40,892 nucleotides of DNA. Source: Duganella callida. GTDB lineage: Bacteria; Pseudomonadota; Gammaproteobacteria; Burkholderiales; Burkholderiaceae_D. Numbering within the stretch: position 1 is the first letter of the stretch; every line of letters begins with the position of its first letter. The stretch lies in contig NZ_SPVG01000182.1 in assembly GCF_004614165.1 (NCBI RefSeq), forward strand, positions 1-40,892, in the 5' to 3' direction. Under the pieces are notes generated by a model. The model had not been told where the DNA came from and searched no databases. It saw only the letters and a list, made by a program, of their open reading frames with translations. Below, one piece after another: positions 9,452-17,058 of this stretch. The position numbers and the translations under genes were made by a program.

Positions 9452-9972
9452 CGCCGCCGCTGCGCGTCGCCATCCTCGGCGCCGAATCGTCCGGCAAATC
9501 GACCCTGGCGCAGGCACTGGCCGAGCGCCACGGCACCTTGTGGGTGCCCGAGTATCTGCGCGAATTCGTCGACACGCGGCAGCGGGTGCCGGTGTCGGAC
9601 GATCAGTTCTTCATCGCTTCCATGCAGGTGCGGCGCGAAGATGCCGCCGCCGCGCTGGCGCGCGGCTATCTGTTCTGCGACACCACGCCGTTGATGACGG
9701 CGGTCTACAGCAATCATTACTTCGGCGGCATGGACCGCGAACTGGCCGCGCTGACGGCCATGCGGCGCTACGACATGACCATCGTCACCGCGCCGGACAG
9801 CCCGTGGGTTGCGGATGGCCTGATGCGCGATTCGGACCAGGTACGCCAGTCCATTCACCGACAACTGCTGGACGAACTGCGTGCACGGCAGATAGCGTGG
9901 CTGGAGGTCGGCGGCAGCCTGGAACAGCGGCTGGCGCGCGTGGAAGCGCACCTGCCGCCGCTGCGCGCTTAA
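9448..9972 (+). CDS. NadR-type small-molecule kinase (ribosylnicotinamide kinase domain, AAA/P-loop)
   Basis: This is a stand-alone P-loop kinase of 174 residues that corresponds to the C-terminal ribosylnicotinamide kinase domain of NadR. The Walker A motif GAESSGKST spans residues 11-19. The DTTPLMTAVYSNHYFGG block and the family-typical PWVADGLMRDSD motif follow. It lacks the DNA-binding and adenylyltransferase domains of enterobacterial NadR. The ATG at 9448 overlaps the transporter stop (ATGA), so transporter and kinase are co-translated, as expected for import followed by phosphate trapping. The 3' end overlaps the convergent receptor gene by 4 bp. The substrate is predicted to be nicotinamide riboside; thiamine is an alternative suggested only by the neighbourhood. 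Confidence 0.88.
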   Translation: MTPPLRVAILGAESSGKSTLAQALAERHGTLWVPEYLREFVDTRQRVPVSDDQFFIASMQVRREDAAAALARGYLFCDTTPLMTAVYSNHYFGGMDRELAALTAMRRYDMTIVTAPDSPWVADGLMRDSDQVRQSIHRQLLDELRARQIAWLEVGGSLEQRLARVEAHLPPLRA

Positions 9973-12104
9973 AGGTCGAACTGCGCCGACACGCGGAAGG
10001 TGCGCGGCGCGCCCGGCATCAGGTAGCCGCCCAGTTCCGGCGTCACGTCGCGCCAGTAGAACTTGTCGAACGCGTTGTCGATGCCGGCGCGGAAGGTGGT
10101 GCCGACATTGCCGATGCGCGTCGCATACGAACCGCTCAGGTTCACCACGTGATAGGACGGTACGAACACCGTGTTGGCCGCATCGAACGCCTTCTTGCCC
10201 GAATATTGCCAGTTGGCGCCGACCTTCAGGCCCGGCACTTGCGGCACCGCGTAATCCGCATACACCGATGACTTGAACGCCGCGACGTCGGTCACGCGCT
10301 TGCCGTCGAGGTCCGCCTGGCCGGTGCCGCTCTGTTTCGTATTCAGCGCGGTGGCCGAGACGCCCACCGTCAGGTCGCGCGTGGCGCGGCCGTTCAGCGA
10401 GACTTCCAGGCCGCGATTTTCCGCCTCACCGTTGCGCACGTAGTAGTTGCTGATGGTGTCGGTGTATTCCAGCCCTTTGCGGATCTGGAACAGCGACACG
10501 GCGGCGCTCAGGTCAGGGCGGATGTCGGCTTTGATGCCCAGCTCCACCTGCTTCGACTTGCCCGGCTCCAGCGCGCGGTGCTGATTTTCGGTGCCGATCG
10601 GCGCCACGCCGCCGTGCTCCAGCCCCTGCGCGTAGGACACGTAGGTCGCCACGTTCGGACGCACGTTGTACACCAGCGCCGCATTCGGCAGCCAGAAGCC
10701 GATGTCGGTGTGCGCGTAGGGCAGCAGGTTGCCGTCGTCGTCCGTGCCGACGTATTCGTCGCGCTTCAGCTTGACGTAGCGCGCGCCGGCGTGCAGTTTG
10801 AGTTGCGCGGTCAGGCTGACGATGTCCTGCGCGAACACGGCGCGCTCGTTGTCGCGGCGGCGTTCCGAGGTCGGGCCGCTGTCGCCGGGCGCCGGCGCCA
10901 CCGCCACCGGATGGTAGATATTGCTGACGCCCGAGTAGTCGTACAGGTAATCGCCCCATTTTTCGCTGTTCTTGAACAGCGAGATGCCACCGCTGACCTC
11001 ATGCCGGATCGCGCCGGTGGCGAATTTGCCCTGCACCAGCGCCTGCACCGTCAGCGGCGATTTCTTCTCGCCGCGGCTGATGTAGTTGTAGACGTCGTAG
11101 TCGCCATTGCCACAATAGCCGGGGTACAGTTCCTGCGCCGTGCATCCGTACGGGAAGGCGGTGTAGTCGTCGCGCTTGAACTGGTGCTGGTTGGCGCTGA
11201 TGCTGGCCTGCCAGTCCGGCGTGAATTTGTACTCGAAGCGGGCGCCGATATTGGTGCTGGTGGTTTCCACCGGACGGCTCCACGGCTGGTCGTTCAGCAG
11301 CGTGTCCGGATCGACGCGCGGCAGGGTGACGCCGTTCAGCAACTGGTAACCGGGCGCGGTGACCTGCGCCTTGCGCTGGTAATCGCCATCGATCTGCAGC
11401 AGGGCCTGCGGCGAGATGCGCCAGTCGAAGGCGGCCGAGATGAAGCGGCGGTTGCCGTCGGCGCCGTCGATGTAGGAGCGCAGGCGCTCGGCGGCGGCGT
11501 TGATGCGGTAGCCGAAACGCGTGTCCTCGAAGCGGCCGCCCAGGTCGACCGCGCCGTACAGCGTGCCGCGCTCGCGCGTTTCCAGCACCACGGTGCGCAG
11601 CGGCGTGTCGGTCGGTCGCTTGGTGACGAAGTTGACGATGCCGCCCGGCGCCGACACGCCGGCCTGCAGGCCGGACAAGCCTTTCAGCACTTCCAGCCGT
11701 TCCTTGTTCTCCAGCGGGATCTGGGTGTCGCCGGTGATGCTCATGCCGTCCTTGCGGTAGCTCGATTCGTTATCGAGCTTGAAGCCGCGGATCGAGAACT
11801 GCTCGGCGTAGCCGACCGCGTTGTAGGCGTCGCTCAGGCTGGCGTCGAATTTGGCGGCGTCGGTGACGGAGCGGATTTGCAGGTCCAGCATCTGCTGGGC
11901 GCTCAGCACGCTGACCGAGGCCGGGGTTTCCAGCAGCGGCGTGTCGGCGAAGCCGGCGACCGAAGCGGTGGGGCGCGTCTTGACGCCGTTGACGACGACT
12001 TCGGGCAAGGATTGATCGGCGGCGGCTTCCGCGCGCGCGGCGCCGCTGACCAGCTGTAAAACCGCCAATGCGATGGCGGACACTGCAAAGTTTGGTGTGG
12101 ACAT
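9969..12104 (-). CDS. TonB-dependent outer-membrane receptor under TPP riboswitch control (probable thiamine-related uptake)
   Basis: This is a 711-residue outer-membrane transporter of the FhuA/FpvA-like 'siderophore receptor' family. A signal peptide (~1-25, ending ARA-EA) is followed by a probable TonB box (LPEVVVNG), a plug domain (~30-165; FSIRGFKLDN, LEVLKGLSGLQAGVSAPGGI, VNFVTKRP) and a 22-strand-type barrel that ends in the terminal aromatic motif FRVSAQFDL. By sequence alone it would be named a siderophore receptor. However, its leader carries a TPP riboswitch (12177-12258) and no iron-responsive element is seen, so import of thiamine, thiamine phosphate or a precursor is more likely. 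No inner-membrane ABC system is adjacent; the PnuC-type permease and kinase converge on its 3' end. Confidence 0.93.
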   Translation of the reverse strand: MSTPNFAVSAIALAVLQLVSGAARAEAAADQSLPEVVVNGVKTRPTASVAGFADTPLLETPASVSVLSAQQMLDLQIRSVTDAAKFDASLSDAYNAVGYAEQFSIRGFKLDNESSYRKDGMSITGDTQIPLENKERLEVLKGLSGLQAGVSAPGGIVNFVTKRPTDTPLRTVVLETRERGTLYGAVDLGGRFEDTRFGYRINAAAERLRSYIDGADGNRRFISAAFDWRISPQALLQIDGDYQRKAQVTAPGYQLLNGVTLPRVDPDTLLNDQPWSRPVETTSTNIGARFEYKFTPDWQASISANQHQFKRDDYTAFPYGCTAQELYPGYCGNGDYDVYNYISRGEKKSPLTVQALVQGKFATGAIRHEVSGGISLFKNSEKWGDYLYDYSGVSNIYHPVAVAPAPGDSGPTSERRRDNERAVFAQDIVSLTAQLKLHAGARYVKLKRDEYVGTDDDGNLLPYAHTDIGFWLPNAALVYNVRPNVATYVSYAQGLEHGGVAPIGTENQHRALEPGKSKQVELGIKADIRPDLSAAVSLFQIRKGLEYTDTISNYYVRNGEAENRGLEVSLNGRATRDLTVGVSATALNTKQSGTGQADLDGKRVTDVAAFKSSVYADYAVPQVPGLKVGANWQYSGKKAFDAANTVFVPSYHVVNLSGSYATRIGNVGTTFRAGIDNAFDKFYWRDVTPELGGYLMPGAPRTFRVSAQFDL

Positions 12105-12150
12105 ATCTGCTCTCTACATGTTCGGCTGGATGCCGGCGAAGAGAGCCATC
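12105..12150 (-). promoter_or_regulatory. Possible Shine-Dalgarno-sequestering hairpin of the TPP-controlled leader
   Basis: On the minus strand, GCTCTCT (plus coordinates 12140-12146) is complementary over 7 bp to AGAGAGC (12109-12115), which lies immediately before the receptor ATG and contains its only purine-rich ribosome-binding stretch. Pairing would hide the start, as expected for translational control downstream of a TPP aptamer. No poly-U terminator is visible, which fits translational rather than transcriptional control. Confidence 0.45.
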
Positions 12151-12176
12151 AAAGGAGGGAGTTCCGACTTTTGCGC

Positions 12177-12258
12177 TTTCCTTCGCTGGCATTATCCAGA
12201 TCAGGTACGAAGGGTATCTCTCACCCGGAAGCAGCACTCCCAGGACCCCTAGCGAATC
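12177..12258 (-). promoter_or_regulatory. TPP riboswitch (THI element)
   Basis: Read on the minus strand, the segment shows the conserved TPP aptamer. The P1 strands are TTCGCT (12251-12256) and AGCGAA (12182-12187). Just inside lies AGGGGT, then GGGTGAGAGATACCC (12212-12226; the family TGAGA core). Next come ACCTGATCTGGATAATGCC (12189-12207) and AGCGAAGGAA, which match the canonical 3' half closely. It lies 72 nt upstream of the TonB receptor ATG, on the same strand, and downstream of yqhD. TPP binding would be expected to repress the receptor. Confidence 0.95.
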
Positions 12259-12261
12259 AGC

Positions 12262-12267
12262 AGTGTA
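12262..12267 (-). promoter_or_regulatory. Candidate -10 box of the TPP-controlled receptor transcript
   Basis: The minus strand reads TACACT here, a good -10 hexamer. A transcript starting 6-7 nt later would begin at about 12255, at the first bases of riboswitch stem P1, which is a sensible layout. No convincing -35 is seen, so this is tentative. Confidence 0.35.
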
Positions 12268-12287
12268 ACACAGATGTCATCGACGGC

Positions 12288-13448
12288 TTACAAAGCCTGC
12301 TCCAATATGGTGCGGCTGAGTTCCGCCGTGACGTCGCGGTGCTCGCCCAGCTGCACCAGCTGGTGCTTGATCAGCGCCTCGACCACGGCATCGACCGCGC
12401 CACGGTCCAGGCCATAGCCGGACAGGGTGGTCTTCACGCCCATCTGTTCGAAGAAAGCCTGCATGCGGGCGATGGCGGCTTCGATGCGGCTGTCCTCGTC
12501 GCCGTCGCGCAGGTTCCATACGCGCTCGGCGAACTGCAGCAGCTTGGCGCGCTTGCTGTCCTTGCGCACGCGCAGCATCGACGGCAACACCACCGCCAGC
12601 GTCTGCGCGTGATCGAGGTTGTACAGTGCGGTCAGTTCGTGGCCGACCATGTGGGTGGCCCAATCCTGTGGCACGCCGACGCCGATCAGGCCATTCAGCG
12701 CCAGGGTGGCGCTCCACATGACGTTGGCGCGCACGGCGTAATTGTCCGGTTGGGCCAGCGCTTTCGGGCCTTCTTCGATCAGCGTCAGCAGCAGCCCCTC
12801 GGCAAAGCGGTCCTGCAGCGGCGCGTCGGCCGGGTAGGTCATGTATTGCTCCATCACGTGGACGAAAGCGTCCACCACGCCATTGCCGACCTGGCGCGCC
12901 GGCAGTGTGTAGGTCACGGCGGGGTCGAGGATGGAGAATTTGGGATATACCAGGCGGCTGGCGAAGGCCAGCTTGTCCTGGGTGGCGCTGCGCGTGATGA
13001 CCGAGGCGCTGTTCATTTCCGAGCCGGTGGCCGGCAGCGTCAGCACGCTGCCGAAGGGCAGGGCGGCTTTTACCAGCTTGCCGCCTTTTTCCAGGATTTG
13101 CCACGGATCGCCATCCTCGAACACGGCCGCCGCGGCGATGAATTTGGTGCCGTCGATGACCGAGCCGCCGCCCACCGCCAGCAGGAAATCGACGTTTTCC
13201 TGCTTGATCAGCGCGACCGCGCGCATCAGGGTCTCGTAGCTGGGATTCGGTTCGATGCCGCCGAATTCCCGCACGGTGTGGCCGCTCAGCGCCTGTTTGA
13301 CCTGGTCGTACACGCCGTTCTGCTTGATGCTGCCGCCGCCGTACAGCATCAGCACGCGCGCCTGCGCCGGCACGACTTTCGCCAGCTGGGCGATCTGGCC
13401 CTGGCCAAACAGGATGTGGGTGGGATTGTAGAAATCGAAGTTGTGCAC
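12288..13448 (-). CDS. yqhD: NADPH-dependent alcohol/aldehyde dehydrogenase YqhD
   Basis: This is an iron/zinc-containing alcohol dehydrogenase of 386 residues, the same length as E. coli YqhD (387), and it matches the recalled E. coli sequence closely throughout. Examples are the FGGIEPNPSYETLM segment, LAVGGGSVIDGTKFIAAAA (nucleotide site), LTLPATGSEMN, GVVDAFVHVMEQY (metal Asp and His) and GHELTALYNLDHAQTLAVVLP (the two further metal His residues). It reduces short-chain aldehydes with NADPH and contributes to detoxification of lipid-peroxidation aldehydes and glyoxal-type compounds. In enterobacteria it is controlled by the AraC-type regulator YqhC. No such regulator is adjacent here. The gene lies upstream of the riboswitch-controlled receptor on the same strand but is separated by 183 bp and probably transcribed separately. 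Confidence 0.95.
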   Translation of the reverse strand: MHNFDFYNPTHILFGQGQIAQLAKVVPAQARVLMLYGGGSIKQNGVYDQVKQALSGHTVREFGGIEPNPSYETLMRAVALIKQENVDFLLAVGGGSVIDGTKFIAAAAVFEDGDPWQILEKGGKLVKAALPFGSVLTLPATGSEMNSASVITRSATQDKLAFASRLVYPKFSILDPAVTYTLPARQVGNGVVDAFVHVMEQYMTYPADAPLQDRFAEGLLLTLIEEGPKALAQPDNYAVRANVMWSATLALNGLIGVGVPQDWATHMVGHELTALYNLDHAQTLAVVLPSMLRVRKDSKRAKLLQFAERVWNLRDGDEDSRIEAAIARMQAFFEQMGVKTTLSGYGLDRGAVDAVVEALIKHQLVQLGEHRDVTAELSRTILEQAL

Positions 13449-13584
13449 GCGTGGCTCCAGATGGCTGCGGATGAGAGACCGCCACTATAGCCGAACGGCG
13501 CCGATCGCGTTGGCGTGCGCCGCGTTTTGCCCGCCGCCGCTACACTCCCGAATTGCGCCGCCGGGCGCATATGAAAGGGTGTGC

Positions 13585-14073
13585 ATGAAGCAGTCGTATC
13601 AAGAGGGCAGCTGGTTTGCCGTGCCGCTGCTGGATGGCGGTTATGGCTGGGGTCTGGTCGCGCGCCTGTCACCGGGCAGCAAGATCATGCTGACCTATCT
13701 GTTCGGTCCCAAGCTGAACCGGTTGCCGTCGCTGGAAGAGTTGAACACCTTGCGGCCGCAGGATGCGGTCAAGGTGCTGCGCTGCGGCGACATGGCGCTG
13801 GCCAGCGGCCACTGGCGCGTGCTGGGCGACATCGAAGACTGGCAGCCGGCGCAATGGCCGGTGCCGCAGTTCCTGCGCCGTGCCGATGCGCTCAAGCGCG
13901 CCTGGCGCGTGACGTATTCCGACGCTGATCCGAGCCGCTCCGAGCGCGAGGAGTCGGTCCCGTACGAAACCCAGGGCCTGGAGGCCGATTCGCTGTATGG
14001 CTATGGTTCGACCGAGCTATTGCTGACCAAGCTGCTGGAGCCGCCCGAGCACCCGATCAATCGCGGCAGCTGA
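13585..14073 (+). CDS. Imm26-like immunity-family protein (hypothetical)
   Basis: This is a small soluble protein of 162 residues. The N-terminus YQEGSWFAVPLLDGGYGWG resembles the immunity protein 26 family, whose members typically begin with an EGD-x-F-A-x-P-L-x-D-G-x-Y pattern and counter polymorphic toxins; this match is from memory. The start ATG at 13585 has AAGGG 6-10 nt upstream. No signal peptide or membrane segment is present. No toxin, Rhs or secretion gene lies nearby, so an immunity role is unproven; it may be an orphan or a domesticated member. Its last 17 bp overlap the 3' end of the convergent gene. Confidence 0.7.
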   Translation: MKQSYQEGSWFAVPLLDGGYGWGLVARLSPGSKIMLTYLFGPKLNRLPSLEELNTLRPQDAVKVLRCGDMALASGHWRVLGDIEDWQPAQWPVPQFLRRADALKRAWRVTYSDADPSRSEREESVPYETQGLEADSLYGYGSTELLLTKLLEPPEHPINRGS

Positions 14074-14752
14074 CGTTCCAGGCCGCGTACTCGCCGCGGC
14101 TCTTGCGCACCGCGACCTTGACGGTGGTATCGCGGTCGCTGTCGAACACCATGCCGACCATGGCCGGCGCGCCGTTGGCTGGCGGTGCCGGCTCGATGGC
14201 GCTGAGCCGGAAGTTGAGCGCGCGCTGGCGCGCACATTGCGAGTTCCCGGCAAACAGCAGGCGCGCGCGCCGCAGCAGCTCGTTCTGCTGGCGCAGCAGG
14301 GCGGTGACGTCGTCCGGATGCACGGCGGGGTCCATGCGCACGGTGCGCTGGGCGGCGGTGCAGATCACCCTGGGCGTGGCCAGCCAGACGTACCATCCCG
14401 GCGCGGCGGCCGAGGGCGTCCAGCGCTGCTCCCTGGCGTCGTAGATATAGCTGGTGCGGATCTGGCGGCACAGTTCCACCGTGTGGTGGCGCGGCGCCGA
14501 ATCCACGCGCGCGATCACCTGCCACGGCTGGCCGGGACGGCGCTGGATGTCGAAGGCCGGGGCGAACAGCGAGGGACCGCCACTGAGCCTGGGCGGCACC
14601 TGCTGGCGATAATATTCCTCGAATGATGCGCGTTCCCCGGCGCTGGGCTCGCGCTGTTGCGGGGCGGTCGTCGTCGCCGCGATGGCGCCGCCCGCCGGCT
14701 GGACCGCGCACAGCGCCGCCAGCGCGGCGGCCCGAATCAAGCGCTGCGCCAT
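14057..14752 (-). CDS. Secreted protein of unknown function in the ompR/envZ-like operon
   Basis: I do not recognise this 231-residue protein. It starts with a clear signal peptide (LIRAAALAALCAVQPAGGAIA-AT), so it is probably periplasmic. The mature part contains several Trp residues and Cys residues that could form disulphides (VELCRQIRTSY, VICTAAQRT, SQCARQRALN, WNVSCRD at the C-terminus). The ATG at 14750-14752 overlaps the histidine kinase stop (TGATG), so it is the third gene of the two-component operon and likely translationally coupled to it. A longer upstream reading is possible but would lie inside the kinase gene and lose the signal peptide. A role in envelope sensing or response is a guess from context only. 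Confidence 0.78.
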   Translation of the reverse strand: MAQRLIRAAALAALCAVQPAGGAIAATTTAPQQREPSAGERASFEEYYRQQVPPRLSGGPSLFAPAFDIQRRPGQPWQVIARVDSAPRHHTVELCRQIRTSYIYDAREQRWTPSAAAPGWYVWLATPRVICTAAQRTVRMDPAVHPDDVTALLRQQNELLRRARLLFAGNSQCARQRALNFRLSAIEPAPPANGAPAMVGMVFDSDRDTTVKVAVRKSRGEYAAWNVSCRD

Positions 14753-16113
14753 CACAGCGCCTTCATGGTGATCTGGATCAGCAGGCCGCCGCCGTCGCGG
14801 TTGCGCACCTGCAGTTCGGCGCCGTGGCGCTGAACCACGCGTTCGACGATCGCCAGGCCCAGGCCCGCGCCATTGGCCTGGCTGCGCGCCACATCCAGTC
14901 GCGTGAAGGGCTTGAGCAGTTGTTCGATCTGGTCCGGCGGTACGCCGACGCCATGGTCCTGCACTTCGATCACCACCCGCTTGGCCGCGTGCATGCCCTT
15001 GACGCTGCACTTGATGTCGATCTCGGTGACGTCGCTGTCCGGCGTCTTGCCATAGCGGCGCGCGTTCTCGATCAGATTGTTGATGACGCGCTTGATGTCG
15101 GTGGCGTTGCCCATGGCCTGGGCGCCGTCGGCGATGTCGGTGTGGATGCGCACGTCCGGCAGGCGCGCCGCCTCGTGCGCGGTGTCGCGCAGCAGTTCAC
15201 TGAGGTCGACGTTGATGAAGCTGGACGCCTCGGTCGGCTTGGCGTAATCGAGGAACTGGCCGATGATGGCGTCCATCTGGTGGATGTCCGAATGGATGCC
15301 TTCGCGCGCCTCGTCCGACAGGTTGGCCATTTCCACCTCCAGCTGCATGCGCGCCAGCGGCGTGCGCAGGTCGTGCGAGATGCCGGCCATGATCACGGCG
15401 CGGTCGGATTCGACCTGCTGCAGCTCGTCCACCATCTGGTTGAAGCTGCGGTTGGCCTCGATGATTTCGATCGGTCCTTTTTCCGGCAGCGGTTCCGGGC
15501 GTTTGCCCTGGGCGAAGTCGCGCGTGGCCTTGGTCAGCATGCGCAGCGGACGGTTGACCAGGCTGGAAATCACGGCCGCGCCCAGCAGCGAGAGGATCGA
15601 CACCACGCTGGCCCAGCCCAGCCACTGGATGCCGGTCAGGCCGCGGATGCGTTCACGCTCCAGCATCAGCCAGTACTGGTCGTCGTCGATGTTGAAGCTG
15701 ACCCAGAAGCCGGCCACGCCGTTGACCTTGGACGAGAAGCGCGTGTCGGCGCCCAGCTTGGCGCGCACCAGCTTTTCGATGTCGGGCATCAGCGCGTTGT
15801 CGGCCGGCGGCTCGACCTTGTCGTCTTCCTCCAGCGGGAACACGCGGATGCCCTCGTTGGACACCAGGTCGAACAACAACTCGCGCCGCAGCTCGGGCGC
15901 CGAGTGGGTGAGGGCGGCGTGGGTGATGGTGACCACCGAGATCACCTGGGCCGATAGCTGCTGCACCTGCGGCTCGTGCTGCACCACGCTGATCATGCCG
16001 ACCCAGGCGGTCATGCTGGTGGTGGTCAGTGCGCCCAGCAGGAAGAAGGTGCGCCAGAATAAGCCGCTTTTCAGGCTGGCCAGGCTCAGGGAAAACGGCA
16101 ACTTCATACGCAT
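14752..16113 (-). CDS. EnvZ-like membrane sensor histidine kinase
   Basis: This is an inner-membrane sensor kinase of 453 residues. Transmembrane helix 1 is at ~20-42 (FWRTFFLLGALTTTSMTAWVG). A periplasmic sensor of ~120 residues follows, then helix 2 at ~170-195 (WASVVSILSLLGAAVISSLV) and a HAMP segment (NRPLRMLTKATRDFAQGKR). The dimerisation domain has phosphoacceptor His247 in MAGISHDLRTPLARMQLE. The ATPase domain shows NNLIENARRYG (N box), VQDHGVGVPP (G1) and GAGLGLAIVERVV (G2). This arrangement and the PLPEKGPIEI HAMP linker are EnvZ-like. The gene lies 9 nt after the response regulator, with which it forms the cognate pair. The sensor signal cannot be inferred. Confidence 0.94.
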   Translation of the reverse strand: MRMKLPFSLSLASLKSGLFWRTFFLLGALTTTSMTAWVGMISVVQHEPQVQQLSAQVISVVTITHAALTHSAPELRRELLFDLVSNEGIRVFPLEEDDKVEPPADNALMPDIEKLVRAKLGADTRFSSKVNGVAGFWVSFNIDDDQYWLMLERERIRGLTGIQWLGWASVVSILSLLGAAVISSLVNRPLRMLTKATRDFAQGKRPEPLPEKGPIEIIEANRSFNQMVDELQQVESDRAVIMAGISHDLRTPLARMQLEVEMANLSDEAREGIHSDIHQMDAIIGQFLDYAKPTEASSFINVDLSELLRDTAHEAARLPDVRIHTDIADGAQAMGNATDIKRVINNLIENARRYGKTPDSDVTEIDIKCSVKGMHAAKRVVIEVQDHGVGVPPDQIEQLLKPFTRLDVARSQANGAGLGLAIVERVVQRHGAELQVRNRDGGGLLIQITMKAL

Positions 16114-16122
16114 ACGCGTCGA

Positions 16123-16887
16123 TTAACGCGGCTGGCCCTCCGGGATGAACACATAGCCCAGGCCCCACACGGTCTGGATGTACAGCGGGCTGGAAGGATC
16201 CGGCTCGATCAGCTTGCGCAGGCGCGAGATCTGCACGTCCAGGCTGCGGTCGAACACCTCGTATTCGCGGCCGCGCGCCAGTTCCATCAGCTTTTCGCGC
16301 GAAAGCGGCTGGCGCGCGTGGCGCGCGAACACTTTCAGCACCGAGAATTCGCCGGTGGTCAGCGGCACCGTCTCGCCGTTTTTCTTCAGCGTGCGCGTGC
16401 CCAGGTCCAGCACGAACTGGCCGAACTCGAAGGTCTGCGGGGTTTCCGACGGCGCGCCGGGGATTTCGTCCGGGCCGCGGCGGCGCAGCACCGCGCCGAT
16501 GCGGGCCACCAGCTCGCGCGGGTTGAAGGGCTTGGGCAGGTAGTCGTCGGCGCCCATTTCCAGGCCGACGATGCGGTCCACGTCCTCGCCCTTGGCGGTC
16601 AGCATGATGATCGGGGTCTGGTCGCCGGCGCCGCGCAGGCGGCGGCAGATCGACAGGCCGTCCTCGCCGGGCAGCATCAGGTCCAGCACCAGCAGGTCGT
16701 AGCGCTCGCGCAGCCACAGCTTGTTCATGGCGGTGGCGTTTTCCGCCGTGAAGACGTTGTAACCCTGTTCGGTCAGGTAACGGCGCAGCAGGTCGCGCAG
16801 GCGGACGTCGTCGTCCACCACCATAATCTTCGCGGCGTGGCCCTGGTTGCTGGAAGTGTTGTTGGATTCGGTCGTTGTGCTTGTCAT
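16123..16887 (-). CDS. ompR: OmpR-family response regulator
   Basis: This is a 254-residue transcription factor. The receiver domain has acidic residues Asp25-27, phosphoacceptor Asp69 (LLVLDLMLPGEDG) and the conserved IIMLTAKGEDVDRI segment. The C-terminal winged helix (~150-245) shows LTTGEFSVLKVFARHARQPLSREKL, SLDVQISRLRKLIE and the ending IQTVWGLGYVFIPEG. The N-terminus has a Ser/Thr/Asn-rich extension of ~18 residues before the receiver. It is the first gene of the operon ompR-envZ-secreted protein. TTACA repeats 80-100 bp upstream could be its own operator. The symbol reflects strong OmpR resemblance; orthology to enterobacterial OmpR is not proven. Confidence 0.93.
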   Translation of the reverse strand: MTSTTTESNNTSSNQGHAAKIMVVDDDVRLRDLLRRYLTEQGYNVFTAENATAMNKLWLRERYDLLVLDLMLPGEDGLSICRRLRGAGDQTPIIMLTAKGEDVDRIVGLEMGADDYLPKPFNPRELVARIGAVLRRRGPDEIPGAPSETPQTFEFGQFVLDLGTRTLKKNGETVPLTTGEFSVLKVFARHARQPLSREKLMELARGREYEVFDRSLDVQISRLRKLIEPDPSSPLYIQTVWGLGYVFIPEGQPR

Positions 16888-16965
16888 ATCGCTGCCAGAA
16901 TTGTCATATTCATGTTGCTATGGTAACGTCATAATCGTCTCGCGAAAACGCACACGGGAGACCCA

Positions 16966-16989
16966 TTACAAAGTGTTACAAACTTTACC
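16966..16989. promoter_or_regulatory. Phased TTACA repeats, candidate OmpR-type operator
   Basis: TTACA occurs at 16966 and again at 16976, exactly 10 bp apart, with a third degenerate TTACC at 16985. OmpR dimers bind tandem sites one helical turn apart with an ACA-rich core. The repeats lie in the 171-bp region between ompR (minus) and the small secreted protein gene (plus), so they could control either or both. Confidence 0.4.
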
Positions 16990-17058
16990 CAAATCGCCTT
17001 ACCCCCTCAGGCAAAGCATCATACACTGCGGGCATAGATTCAGCTTTTTAGGAACGCC

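Noticed and set aside
9969-12104. Iron-siderophore receptor as the functional name
   Set aside because: The family resemblance is real, but the TPP riboswitch in the leader and the lack of a visible iron-responsive site or siderophore genes argue against iron as the cargo.
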